A stretch of 17,490 bases of DNA from an uncultured Eubacteriales bacterium (GTDB lineage Bacteria; Bacillota; Clostridia; Christensenellales; CAG-138). How positions within the stretch are numbered: the first letter of the stretch is position 1; every line of letters begins with the position of its first letter. The notes under the pieces were generated by a model. That model worked only from the letters and a program-made list of their open reading frames with translations. It was not told the DNA's origin and searched no databases. The position numbers and the translations under genes were made by a program. Shown one piece after another: positions 6,976-13,443 of the stretch. The stretch lies in contig URFJ01000026.1 in the NCBI GenBank assembly GCA_900547135.1, forward strand, positions 1 through 17,490, in the 5' to 3' direction.

Positions 6976-7266
6976 ATGCCACTGGATGAAACCGGAAAGA
7001 CGGCGCAGTTTAAGGTTCAAAAGGAAAAACGCACGGCAAGGGAGATATTGCTGAGCGTTTACGCGTCAATGCATGAAAAGGGGTATGATGCGGTTAATCA
7101 AATCGTAGGCTACCTTATTTGTGGCGACCCAACCTACATCACCAGCTATAACAATGCAAGATACTTGATAAGGATGCTTGAAAGAGACGAACTTATTGAG
7201 GAACTCGTCAGATCCTATATAGAAAATAACGCAAGGCCAGCGGACAAGCCCAACGGCATGGATTGA
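6976..7266 (+). CDS. ireB: IreB family regulatory phosphoprotein (UPF0297)
   Basis: This is a small cytoplasmic protein of 96 residues. In Enterococcus it is phosphorylated by the Ser/Thr kinase IreK and tunes cephalosporin resistance and envelope stress. The family core is clear: REILLSVYASMHEKGYDAVNQ, then VGYLICGDPTYITSYNNARY and LIRMLERDELIEELVRSYI. ATG 6976 is chosen because AGGAGGTGG (6962-6970) sits 7 nt upstream. A GTG at 6967 lies inside that ribosome binding site and is not credible. It is the first gene of an operon with an aldo/keto reductase, ruvX and a DUF1292 gene. In many Firmicutes it follows alaS, but not here. Confidence 0.95.
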   Translation: MPLDETGKTAQFKVQKEKRTAREILLSVYASMHEKGYDAVNQIVGYLICGDPTYITSYNNARYLIRMLERDELIEELVRSYIENNARPADKPNGMD

Positions 7267-7270
7267 TCCC

Positions 7271-8215
7271 TTGAAATACAATATTCTTGGAAAAACGGGA
7301 ATAAGGGTATCTAAGCTGTGTTTTGGAACGCTAACCATGGGCCCGCTTCAAAAATCAATGTCTATAAAAGAAGGCGTAAAGCTGTTGGAACAGGCTTTTT
7401 CGCATGGCGTAAACTTTGTGGATACGGCAGAAATATATGGGACCTATCCATATATAAAAGAAGCGCTTGCAATAAAGCCGGATACCGTAATATGCACAAA
7501 ATCGTATGCGTATGACGGGGAGACCACGGATAAAAGCCTTCGTGCGGCGTTCAGCGGACTCGGCCGCGACTATATAGATATATTTCTCCTCCATGAGCAG
7601 GAAAGCAGCCATACGATACGAGGACATATGGAAGCTGTGAGATATCTGCTTGCAATGAAGGAGAAGGGGTATATAGGGGCGGTTGGGTTATCAACCCACT
7701 ACATAGCATGTATGAAAGCAGCGCTTATGTATGACGAGCTTGAGGTGCTGTTCCCGCTTATAAACAAGACGGGGGTAGGAATTGCGGATGGATCTTCCGA
7801 ATCCATGCTCGGACAGATAAGAATGGCTCATGATTTGGGCAGGGGTGTTTTTGCAATGAAACCGCTTGGCGGAGGACATCTTATACCGGACAGGGAGGCG
7901 GCGCTTAAATTCATATTGGGTCTAGATTGCATAGACTCGGTTGCCATTGGAATGCAGAGCATAGCGGAGGTAGACTACAACTGCACTGTATTTTCAGGCG
8001 ATGTTCCTGATCCAAACATCGCCGAAGAGACCCAAAATGCGTCCCGCAGGCTGCTGATTCATGACTGGTGCGAAGGGTGCGGAGCATGCGTTGGCATATG
8101 CAAAAACGGTGCGTTAGCGCTTGTTGACGCGCACGCTATTGTAAACCATGAAAGATGCGCGCTATGCGGATATTGTGCCAGAGTATGCCCTCAGTTTTGT
8201 ATAAAGGTAGTATGA
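7271..8215 (+). CDS. Aldo/keto reductase with C-terminal 2x[4Fe-4S] ferredoxin domain
   Basis: The 314-residue protein opens with YNILGKTGIRVSKLCFGT, the typical aldo/keto reductase barrel start. The catalytic tetrad is visible: D51 and Y56 (FVDTAEIYG), K77 (CTKS) and H108 (LLHEQ). The C-terminus adds two CxxCxxCxxxC clusters (C267, C270, C273, C277 and C296, C299, C302, C306) that should bind two [4Fe-4S] centres. This architecture is common in anaerobes (PF00248 plus ferredoxin domains); the substrate is unknown. The start is TTG at 7271, 4 nt after the ireB stop, with only a weak ribosome binding site, so translation probably relies on coupling. It interrupts the usual ireB-ruvX order. ruvX follows 13 nt after its stop. 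Confidence 0.92.
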   Translation: MKYNILGKTGIRVSKLCFGTLTMGPLQKSMSIKEGVKLLEQAFSHGVNFVDTAEIYGTYPYIKEALAIKPDTVICTKSYAYDGETTDKSLRAAFSGLGRDYIDIFLLHEQESSHTIRGHMEAVRYLLAMKEKGYIGAVGLSTHYIACMKAALMYDELEVLFPLINKTGVGIADGSSESMLGQIRMAHDLGRGVFAMKPLGGGHLIPDREAALKFILGLDCIDSVAIGMQSIAEVDYNCTVFSGDVPDPNIAEETQNASRRLLIHDWCEGCGACVGICKNGALALVDAHAIVNHERCALCGYCARVCPQFCIKVV

Positions 8216-8228
8216 TGAGGTATTGATA

Positions 8229-8651
8229 ATGAAACGAATTCTTGCATTGGATGTAGGAGATAAAAGAATCGGCATAGCCGTAAGCGACCCGCTGGGCTTT
8301 ACTGCGCAGGGGCTTATGACCTATAATCGATGTGGCGATCCTGTGGAGGACGCGGCGTATATTCGTGATATAGCAAAACGATACGCTCCTGTAAAGCTAT
8401 TGTTTGGCATGCCAAGAAACATGGATGGGAGCTACGGTGGCGCTGCTGAGAAGGTAAAAAATTTTTCAGCTCTGGTAATGGAGGGATTTGACGCGGAGTG
8501 CGACTTTTACGACGAGCGACTGACTACGGTAACAGCTGAAAAGGTACTATATGATGCACGAATGGACTGGAAAAAGCGGCGTAGGGTTGTTGATAAGCTT
8601 GCAGCAGTCGTTATACTTCAGGGCTATTTGGATTCAGGAAAGGCAAATTGA
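8229..8651 (+). CDS. ruvX: Putative pre-16S rRNA nuclease / Holliday junction resolvase YqgF
   Basis: This is a 140-residue RNase H-fold protein of the YqgF/RuvX family, implicated in pre-16S rRNA 5' maturation and first proposed as a Holliday junction resolvase. Motifs: ILALDVGDKRIGIAVSDPLG at the N-terminus (catalytic Asp in DVGDKRIG), LLFGMPRNMDGSYG, DERLTTVTAE (second acidic site) and KRRRVVDKLAAVVILQGYL (third Asp). The start is ATG 8229, 8 nt after ATGAGG. A TTG six bases earlier is less well placed. It is followed by the DUF1292 gene, 17 nt away. Confidence 0.95.
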   Translation: MKRILALDVGDKRIGIAVSDPLGFTAQGLMTYNRCGDPVEDAAYIRDIAKRYAPVKLLFGMPRNMDGSYGGAAEKVKNFSALVMEGFDAECDFYDERLTTVTAEKVLYDARMDWKKRRRVVDKLAAVVILQGYLDSGKAN

Positions 8652-8668
8652 TCGGAAGAGGGATAATA

Positions 8669-8941
8669 ATGGCTATGGATTTTGTTACCTTAATTAACGA
8701 CGAAGGAAAAGAGGAACGTTTTGAGCATGTACTAACGTTTGAATATGAGAAGGAAAGGTATATTGCGCTCGTACCCGAGGGGCAGACTGAATGCGAGGAG
8801 GCGGAAATAATCATTCTTCATGTTGTAAGAGATGAAGCTGATAACGATATTTACGTTACCGTAGATAATGAGGTCCTGCTTGAAGAGGTTTTCGATGAAT
8901 TCTTGTCGCTGATGGATGAAATAGAAGGCGATGAAGAATAA
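8669..8941 (+). CDS. DUF1292 (UPF0473, YrzB-like) protein
   Basis: This is a 90-residue acidic cytoplasmic protein of unknown function. It shows the family pattern: a start with FVTLINDEGKEERFEHVLTF, then ERYIALVPE, an acidic middle, and a terminal EVFDEFLSLMDE. In Firmicutes it is a standing neighbour of ireB and ruvX, as here. ATG 8669 is preceded by GAAGAGGG. A TTG 21 bases upstream overlaps the ruvX stop and is less likely. Confidence 0.9.
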   Translation: MAMDFVTLINDEGKEERFEHVLTFEYEKERYIALVPEGQTECEEAEIIILHVVRDEADNDIYVTVDNEVLLEEVFDEFLSLMDEIEGDEE

Positions 8942-8953
8942 GTAGAAAGCCGC

Positions 8954-9050
8954 ACCCCAAGAGTTAAAGATAATGCATATGCGTGTAACCTGCAACCATT
9001 TTATGGAATATACGTTATATCAATAGGTGGGGTTTTACACTCTTGGGGGT
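8954..9050 (+). ncRNA. Structured leader able to sequester the next Shine-Dalgarno
   Basis: CCCCAAGAGT (8955-8964) is perfectly complementary to ACTCTTGGGG (9039-9048). The helix can continue inward with TAAA/TTTA past one bulged C. The enclosed ~70 nt contain a small hairpin (CCAT, loop TTT, ATGG, 8996-9006). The right arm includes the G-run that is the only ribosome binding site for the 56-codon ORF at 9059, so the closed form would hide it. It matches no riboswitch I can name. It could instead be the end structure of the ireB operon transcript, though it has no U-tract. Confidence 0.5.
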
Positions 9051-9058
9051 AACGCATT

Positions 9059-9229
9059 ATGATTACAAAAGGTAAAAAGGCTTTGTTAGCCGCTTTGCTG
9101 TTTGCTCTATTGCTTATAGCCTTCGCGCTGGGAGTTTTAAGCGGCATGTCGTCAAAGAAGGCTGAAAATGAAACTGATATAGAGTCTTATAAAATAAAGG
9201 CTCATATACAAACGTGGCGGAATCCATAA
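9059..9229 (+). CDS. Small single-pass membrane peptide (56 aa), unknown
   Basis: The ORF opens with MITKGKKALLAALL, continues as a hydrophobic helix to about residue 28, then has a charged tail of about 28 residues ending QTWRNP. The layout is a short positively charged N-terminus, one membrane segment and an exposed tail. A G-rich ribosome binding site (TTGGGGGT) lies 8 nt before the ATG. I do not recognise a family. It may be an intact micropeptide or the surviving N-terminus of a longer gene, because the ~500 bp after it look non-coding or degenerate. Confidence 0.5.
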   Translation: MITKGKKALLAALLFALLLIAFALGVLSGMSSKKAENETDIESYKIKAHIQTWRNP

Positions 9230-9750
9230 CGGAATAGTTAGCAACCAATCCGATGCTCCGTTCAACTCATGTTTAACCCTCTTGATTACTCTAAGTGCAG
9301 GGCGGAAGGCACGGTTAATGACAGTGTACAGCACCGTTATTTACAGCTGATGGGGTCGGCTGGCTTTGCTAATTTTTTACAAAGTGTAGCTACGCTTCCT
9401 ATGCTTGATCAACATTTTATGTTTTTCAAGATAGGGTTCGAAAAAATGCTGCAAAGAGTTATTATAAGAAATAAAAAGATACGAAAAAGAGTCAAATTTA
9501 AGCCGCCTGCTGGCGTTATTACTTATAATTCAGCTATTTACCAATAAAAAAACTCTCTTTTGACCCAATGATGAATCACGGGCACTTGAGAGGCTTGCGG
9601 AGTTTTCATAGGTATGCCTTAACCATTTGATAGAATGAACAAGAGGTTAGGACGGGCCAATAATCCGCGCGCTTGCCTCAGTGCGGCGGAAATTATAACC
9701 ATCCATACCAGCTTGAGTTTTAATATCTTGAATTTTAGCTGATTTTTTAC
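9230..9750. other. Stretch without a convincing gene before rpsB
   Basis: About 520 bp with no recognisable product. A 92-codon plus-strand frame at 9269-9547 has no ribosome binding site and no familiar motif; its end is Lys/Arg-rich (IIRNKKIRKRVKFK), followed by an A-run. The rest has short broken frames on both strands. It may be a decayed element, but nothing identifies which. Confidence 0.4.
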
Positions 9751-9779
9751 TTGCATGCAAATCCAACCTATGCTATAAT
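9751..9779 (+). promoter_or_regulatory. Promoter of rpsB-tsf
   Basis: TTGCAT (9751-9756) and an extended -10 TGCTATAAT (9771-9779) have 17-bp spacing between the hexamers. The same TATGCTATAATT string occurs before pyrH. Confidence 0.88.
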
Positions 9780-9785
9780 TCCAAA

Positions 9786-9887
9786 GTTAAAACGCACTTG
9801 CGGTGATCTGCAAAAGGTTGCCCGCCCGCCATGGTGGGTCTTCTGCTGATATGAAGCGCAAGGTGGAAAAAACAAGGAGGAAATAAA
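9786..9887 (+). promoter_or_regulatory. Structured 5' leader of rpsB
   Basis: About 100 nt of leader can fold with CACTTGCG (9795-9802) pairing CGCAAGGTG (9857-9865, one bulged G). This encloses a GC-rich hairpin, CCCGCC-ATGG-TGGGT (about 9822-9839). Such leaders often mediate autogenous control by the ribosomal protein. That role is an inference here, and I cannot assign a known S2 leader family. Confidence 0.45.
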
Positions 9888-10640
9888 ATGTCAGTAATTT
9901 CAATGAAGCAGCTCCTCGAAGCTGGAGTCCATTTTGGCCATCAGACGCGCCGTTGGAATCCGAAGATGAAGGAATATATCTTTACGGAACGCAACGGTAT
10001 CTATATCATTGATCTTCAAAAGACCGTAAAGAAGATCGACACGGCGTACTCGTTTGTTCAAGAAGTTTCAGCAAACGACGGCATTGTATTATTTGTTGGA
10101 ACAAAGAAGCAGGCTCAGGAATCTATAGAGCAGGAAGCAAAACGCTGTGGCATGTATTTTGTAAACCAGCGTTGGCTTGGCGGTATGCTGACCAACTTTA
10201 AAACAATTCAGACCAGGATTGCAAAGCTTCGTAAAATTGAACAGATGGAGGAGAATGGCGATTTTGACCTGTTGCCCAAAAAGGAAGTAATTAAACTTAA
10301 AGCGGAACAGGAAAAACTGGAAAAGAACCTTGGCGGCATCAAGGATATGAAGCAGCTCCCCAGCGTGATGTTCGTTGTTGACCCCCGCAAGGAACACATA
10401 GCAGTGCTAGAGGCTATTGCGCTTAAAATACCGATCGTTGCCATAGTCGATACCAACTGCGATCCGGACGAAATTGATTATGTAATCCCAGGAAACGACG
10501 ACGCTATTAGAGCGGTTAAGCTAATAGCGGGCAAGATCGCGGATGCGGTGCTTGAGGGCAAACAGGGAGAGCAGTTTGAGCCGGACGGCGAGGTTTTGGT
10601 CGACGTAAGCGCCGTAACTGAAGAACCTGATGATTTTTAA
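9888..10640 (+). CDS. rpsB: 30S ribosomal protein S2
   Basis: The protein has 250 residues and is complete. The start [62 protein letters not shown] and the later [14 protein letters not shown] and [13 protein letters not shown] blocks are all standard bacterial S2. It binds the small subunit near S1 and the mRNA exit. The acidic C-terminal tail is usual in Firmicutes. ATG follows AGGAGG by 7 nt. It is co-transcribed with tsf 70 nt downstream. Confidence 0.98.
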   Translation: MSVISMKQLLEAGVHFGHQTRRWNPKMKEYIFTERNGIYIIDLQKTVKKIDTAYSFVQEVSANDGIVLFVGTKKQAQESIEQEAKRCGMYFVNQRWLGGMLTNFKTIQTRIAKLRKIEQMEENGDFDLLPKKEVIKLKAEQEKLEKNLGGIKDMKQLPSVMFVVDPRKEHIAVLEAIALKIPIVAIVDTNCDPDEIDYVIPGNDDAIRAVKLIAGKIADAVLEGKQGEQFEPDGEVLVDVSAVTEEPDDF

Positions 10641-10657
10641 TTGTTAATAAACTAATA

Positions 10658-10681
10658 GCCGGGGGGCCGCGACCCTCCGGC
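10658..10681 (+). other. Hairpin between rpsB and tsf
   Basis: GCCGGGGGG (10658-10666) pairs with CCCTCCGGC (10673-10681) through nine pairs including one G-T, with a 6-nt loop. No T-run follows, so this is more likely an mRNA stability or partial attenuation element than a terminator. Confidence 0.6.
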
Positions 10682-10710
10682 ATTGTCCTAAAAATTAAGG
10701 AGGTATAAAT

Positions 10711-11370
10711 ATGGCAGAATTTTCAGCAAAAGATGTAATGACTCTGCGTGAGATGAGCGGAGCAGGAATGATGGACTGTAAAAAGGCTCTTTTAGAGTGT
10801 GAAGGCAATATGGAAAAGGCTATGGATTACTTAAGGGAGAAGAGCCTTGCGGCCAGCGCAAAAAAGGCCGCTAGAATAGCCGCCGAGGGAATAGTGGACT
10901 CCTATGTGCATATGGGAGGAAAGATTGGCGTTTTGGTTGAAGTCAACTGTGAAACAGACTTTGTAGCAAAGACCGACGATTTTAAGACACTGGTTCATGA
11001 TATCGCGATGCATATTGCGGCGGCCAAGCCAACATGCGTTTCAAAGGAAGAAGTAAACCAGGAAGATATCGAAAAAGAAAAGGAAATACTTCGCGCGCAA
11101 GCTATGAACGAGCCAAAGCCCAAGCCTGAGCATATAATTGAAAAGATGGTCGAAGGCCGTATAGAAAAATATTACAAGGAAGTCTGCCTGCTTGAGCAGC
11201 CGTTTGTAAAGGACCCGGATAAGACCGTTGGCCAGCTAATAAACGAGTCAGTTGCAAAAATCGGCGAGAAGATAAGCGTTCGCAGATTCGTTCGCTATGA
11301 GATGGGCGAAGGCCTGCAAAAGCGCGAGGATAACTTTGCTGAGGAAGTTATGAGCCAGATGGGGAAATAA
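10711..11370 (+). CDS. tsf: Translation elongation factor Ts
   Basis: EF-Ts exchanges GDP for GTP on EF-Tu. It has 219 residues, the short form common in Firmicutes. The N-terminal UBA-like domain reads [19 protein letters not shown], followed by the helix [16 protein letters not shown]. The core carries [11 protein letters not shown] with the TDFVA motif (82-86) that contacts EF-Tu. The C-terminus [13 protein letters not shown] is typical. ATG follows AAGGAGG. pyrH and frr normally come next; here about 2.1 kb of unrelated DNA intervenes. Confidence 0.98.
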   Translation: MAEFSAKDVMTLREMSGAGMMDCKKALLECEGNMEKAMDYLREKSLAASAKKAARIAAEGIVDSYVHMGGKIGVLVEVNCETDFVAKTDDFKTLVHDIAMHIAAAKPTCVSKEEVNQEDIEKEKEILRAQAMNEPKPKPEHIIEKMVEGRIEKYYKEVCLLEQPFVKDPDKTVGQLINESVAKIGEKISVRRFVRYEMGEGLQKREDNFAEEVMSQMGK

Positions 11371-11378
11371 ATGTAAAC

Positions 11379-11427
11379 CACCAACTTTGGATTTCCTAAT
11401 TTACAAAATTCGTTTTCCAAAGTGGTG
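11379..11427 (+). other. Stem-loop in the tsf 3' region
   Basis: CACCAACTTTGGA (11379-11391) and TCCAAAGTGGTG (11416-11427) form a 12-bp stem with one bulged A and a 24-nt loop, starting 8 nt after the tsf stop. No T-run follows. It could be a 3' stability structure or a remnant inverted repeat of an element. Confidence 0.5.
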
Positions 11428-11451
11428 AGAACCAAAGTATAAAAAAAGAGC

Positions 11452-11494
11452 CACAAAAAAGTAGTAGATGCATTCGCTCTACTACTTTTTTGTG
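11452..11494. terminator. Long perfect hairpin terminator after tsf
   Basis: Sixteen perfectly paired bases, 11452-11467 with 11479-11494, enclose an 11-nt loop. The inner GTAGTAG/CTACTAC stem is followed by T6 on the plus strand and preceded by A6, so it can work in both directions. It uncouples rpsB-tsf from everything to the right. Confidence 0.85.
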
Positions 11495-11520
11495 CGTCAA
11501 ATTACAGGTTTGGATGGTGG

Positions 11521-11665
11521 GGCGGATAGGCAAGTGACAACAGGTAACAGGCTGTAAGCCTAGCACCTGTGGACGGCTAAAATAATAGGTTTTTAAGCCG
11601 CTTTTACACGGAACGATCAAACCTACCAACAAATACGCTTAATATAGGCATTTAATAGGGGTATG
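11521..11665 (+). repeat. Structured tandem element, copy 1
   Basis: The unit contains a two-part hairpin: CAGGT (11541-11545), AAC, AGGCT (11549-11553), triloop GTA, AGCCT (11557-11561), AGC, ACCTG (11565-11569). Then comes a second stem, CGGCTAAAA with TTTT-A-AGCCG (11574-11600, one bulged A), and a tail ending GGCATTTAATAGGGGTATG. Copy 2 repeats all of these parts. It has no ORF and is probably an RNA. Strand is assigned from hairpin order only. Confidence 0.55.
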
Positions 11666-11820
11666 AGTGGATGATAGCACAGGCAAGTAACTGAGTGAAA
11701 CTCACGCACTTGCGAGAGCTAAAATATGGAGGTTTAAGCCGTATTTCCAAGGAGTTTTAGATAAAGACTCTACACCAGCAAGTAAAAGAGTGCTTTAAAT
11801 GGGCTTTTAATTAGGGCATG
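11666..11820 (+). repeat. Structured tandem element, copy 2
   Basis: This copy has the same architecture as copy 1: CAAGT (11684-11688), AAC, TGAGT (11692-11696), triloop GAA, ACTCA (11700-11704), CGC, ACTTG (11708-11712). The bulged-A stem GCTAAA with TTT-A-AGC (11718-11739) and a tail ending GGCTTTTAATTAGGGCATG follow. Stem sequences differ from copy 1 but the pairing is kept. The internal loop AAC / NGC and the string CTAAAATA are conserved. I cannot match it to a known riboswitch or ncRNA family. Confidence 0.55.
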
Positions 11821-12051
11821 TAGGTAGTTGATTACATGCATGTTCAGGCCATTGGTGCAGATGACATATTGCACATATGCATTAATGGTTCCTAAGTGAA
11901 TCATTGTTTTCTGAATAATTGATTTTGGGAGAAATTAAAAGATTATATGCCATTATGGCAGCATAATCATTTTCATTGTTCAATTAATGAATTTGTAGAA
12001 AAATGGTAAATATAAATACATCCCCCGAATTTTGCACATACTAAATATAGC
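11821..12051. other. AT-rich non-coding stretch with a possible transposase tail
   Basis: No intact gene. A 28-codon open stretch (11923-12006, plus) ends in INEFVEKW-stop, which resembles the 'spnEFvekW' end of IS3-type transposase ORF B. It is too short to be sure. Confidence 0.25.
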
Positions 12052-12080
12052 TTGACAATACATTTTATATAAAGTATTCT
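12052..12080 (+). promoter_or_regulatory. Promoter of the small secreted/lipoprotein genes
   Basis: TTGACA (12052-12057) and TATTCT (12075-12080) with 17-bp spacing lie 34 bp upstream of the ATG at 12115. Confidence 0.65.
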
Positions 12081-12114
12081 AAAAGTATATTAGTAAAAAA
12101 GGTAGGTTTATAAT

Positions 12115-12585
12115 ATGAAAACGAAAATTATATGTAGTGTAATGGTGTTAATTATGCTGGCATCAGTTTTTCCTTATGCATTAGCATTGGATGAAACACA
12201 AAAACCTATACCCGCCGACTTACAGGCCTTAATTGATAAAGCCTATGATCCAAACAATGATATCAGTGAATAAGATTGGCAGAGAATTATAAATGAGGGA
12301 GGAAAAGCTACCGAAGATTTATTGGATTTTATTGATTCTATAGCATTAACTCGTGATGTCTATTCATCGGGAGGGGTTGATTATATGGAAGATGATCCAT
12401 CCTTCGATAAAAGCGGCAGCATGGATACAGTAGAATACGATCTTTTCTCTAAAACCGAAAAGAGAGTCAATAATGATTATATCTTCGATATTGTCCCAGA
12501 AGAAGACCAATTAAATGACGACATAGAGGGATCAGCGGATGGTAACTTATATAACTTGATAGCCACTTATAGAACAAAGGCATAG
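12115..12585 (+). pseudogene. Secreted acidic protein gene interrupted by an in-frame TAA
   Basis: The ATG at 12115 behind GGTAGG starts a signal peptide (hydrophobic core VMVLIMLASVFPYALA) and an N-terminal part ending NNDISE. A TAA at 12271-12273 stops it after 52 residues. The same frame then continues without interruption from DWQRIINEGG to TYRTKA and the stop at 12583. Both halves read like one protein of about 156 residues. The stop sits where a Glu, Gln or Lys codon would need only one base change. An internal ATG at 12385 has a GGGAGGGG ribosome binding site 8 nt upstream, so a leaderless C-terminal fragment might still be made. I do not recognise the family. The mature part is Asp/Glu-rich. 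The small lipoprotein gene follows 44 nt later. Confidence 0.7.
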
Positions 12586-12629
12586 TATTATAGTGTAATA
12601 TCTTAACTAGTTAAAAAGGAGGGGTAAAA

Positions 12630-12950
12630 ATGAGATGTAAAAAAACTGTAATATTACCTATGCTTTGTGTTTTTGTGGTGCTGTCGATATTATTTCTGTC
12701 AGCCTGCTCAAAAGAGCCTAATATCAATGAAGATATGAAGCTCTTCTATGAGGGCAATAAAGATAAGTTGCCAGAGTGGATGACCGAGAGTAATTATCGT
12801 GATGTGTTACGACCATATTTTGAGGAGGGGAATCTTAGCGGATCACCAGTCGGAAGCGAATCTTCTCGTTTTACACCAGATGAATACACAACATTCTATG
12901 ATCTTCTAAAAACGTTCATGGATGAAAACGGATACTTCGACCCTCAGTAA
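12630..12950 (+). CDS. Small lipoprotein, unknown function
   Basis: This 106-residue protein has a lipoprotein signal peptide: a charged MRCKKT start, a long hydrophobic core, and lipobox LSAC at residues 23-26. The mature domain is acidic and aromatic (DMKLFYEGNKDKLPEWM, YRDVLRPYFEEGNL, FTPDEYTTFYDLLKTFM) and probably helical. The ribosome binding site AAGGAGGGG is strong. It lies in the same transcription unit as the interrupted secreted protein and ends at a terminator 25 nt after its stop. AT-rich codon use and the position between tsf and pyrH suggest it was acquired. No family was recognised. Confidence 0.7.
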   Translation: MRCKKTVILPMLCVFVVLSILFLSACSKEPNINEDMKLFYEGNKDKLPEWMTESNYRDVLRPYFEEGNLSGSPVGSESSRFTPDEYTTFYDLLKTFMDENGYFDPQ

Positions 12951-12974
12951 TACTTCAAAACTCATAAACTGATT

Positions 12975-13008
12975 AAACGCGCTATGCAATTCTGCTGGCG
13001 CGTTTTTT
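12975..13008 (+). terminator. Intrinsic terminator after the small lipoprotein gene
   Basis: AAACGCGC (12975-12982) pairs with GCGCGTTT (12998-13005), with a small inner GCA/TGC stem, and ends in T6 (13003-13008). Confidence 0.88.
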
Positions 13009-13112
13009 ATTTGAATAGCATAAGGTGCTTTATGGATTGTAGTTGCGCTTTGCGTGGGAAGAAAAAGAGTATGACTTTGATGAAATTCATAGCCAAAGAT
13101 ACTATACTGGAC

Positions 13113-13268
13113 TTATAACATCACGGTCCAGATGTTGGAAGTTTCACCAATTGCGAACAGCACAATAAAACGCGACCACTGGGCGGATCCGTTGAGGTAT
13201 ACGCCATATTTCAGTGCGTAGCACATTAGGGATTGCCTATATTTCATGTCTTGTGTTACTCTTGCCAT
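13113..13268 (-). pseudogene. Degenerate transposase N-terminus (IS481/IS3-like)
   Basis: From ATG 13268 the minus strand reads MARVTQDMKYRQSLMCYALK then YGV. This resembles the helix-turn-helix opening of IS481/IS3-type transposases ('..vTqdMkyR..li.YA.kyGV'). After YGV the expected recognition helix and 'YRW..RYDGT' are absent. Downstream, pieces such as SLAMNF and SHAKRN appear in shifted frames, with several stops (to about 13040). The frame is therefore broken by substitutions and indels. No terminal inverted repeats were found. It is a fossil of an insertion in the tsf-pyrH gap. Confidence 0.45.
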
Positions 13269-13434
13269 GGGGGATTTGCACTCCCTTTCGATTATTGAGG
13301 TTCTTGCTAAACTTACAATAACCGATTTGTGCAGATCCTTCATCCTTTTTCTTCTCTCTGTCTAATATGTATTGTAATCCTACAGAGAAAGATTATAAAA
13401 TTTTGCCTCATTAAGGAAATATAAGCGTTAGTTA

Positions 13435-13443
13435 TGCTATAAT
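13435..13443 (+). promoter_or_regulatory. Extended -10 promoter of pyrH-frr
   Basis: TGCTATAAT (13435-13443) has no good -35 at 17 bp, so it depends on the extended -10. It lies 31 bp before the pyrH start and repeats the TATGCTATAATT string of the rpsB promoter. Confidence 0.65.

Noticed and set aside
9430..9445. GGGTTCGAA resembling a tRNA T-loop
   Set aside because: No acceptor stem, anticodon arm or CCA-side pairing surrounds it.
11396..11632. Minus-strand 78-codon ORF over the tsf terminator and the tandem element
   Set aside because: It runs through a perfect 16-bp hairpin and the structured repeat, has no ribosome binding site, and its Phe/Leu-rich end comes from the T-run.
11521..11820. 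Reading the tandem units as a glycine, c-di-GMP or THF riboswitch
   Set aside because: The conserved core strings of those classes are not present; only the tandem layout is similar.
11521..11820. CRISPR-like array
   Set aside because: There are only two units, each ~150 nt with internal hairpins, with no short identical repeats or spacers and no cas genes.
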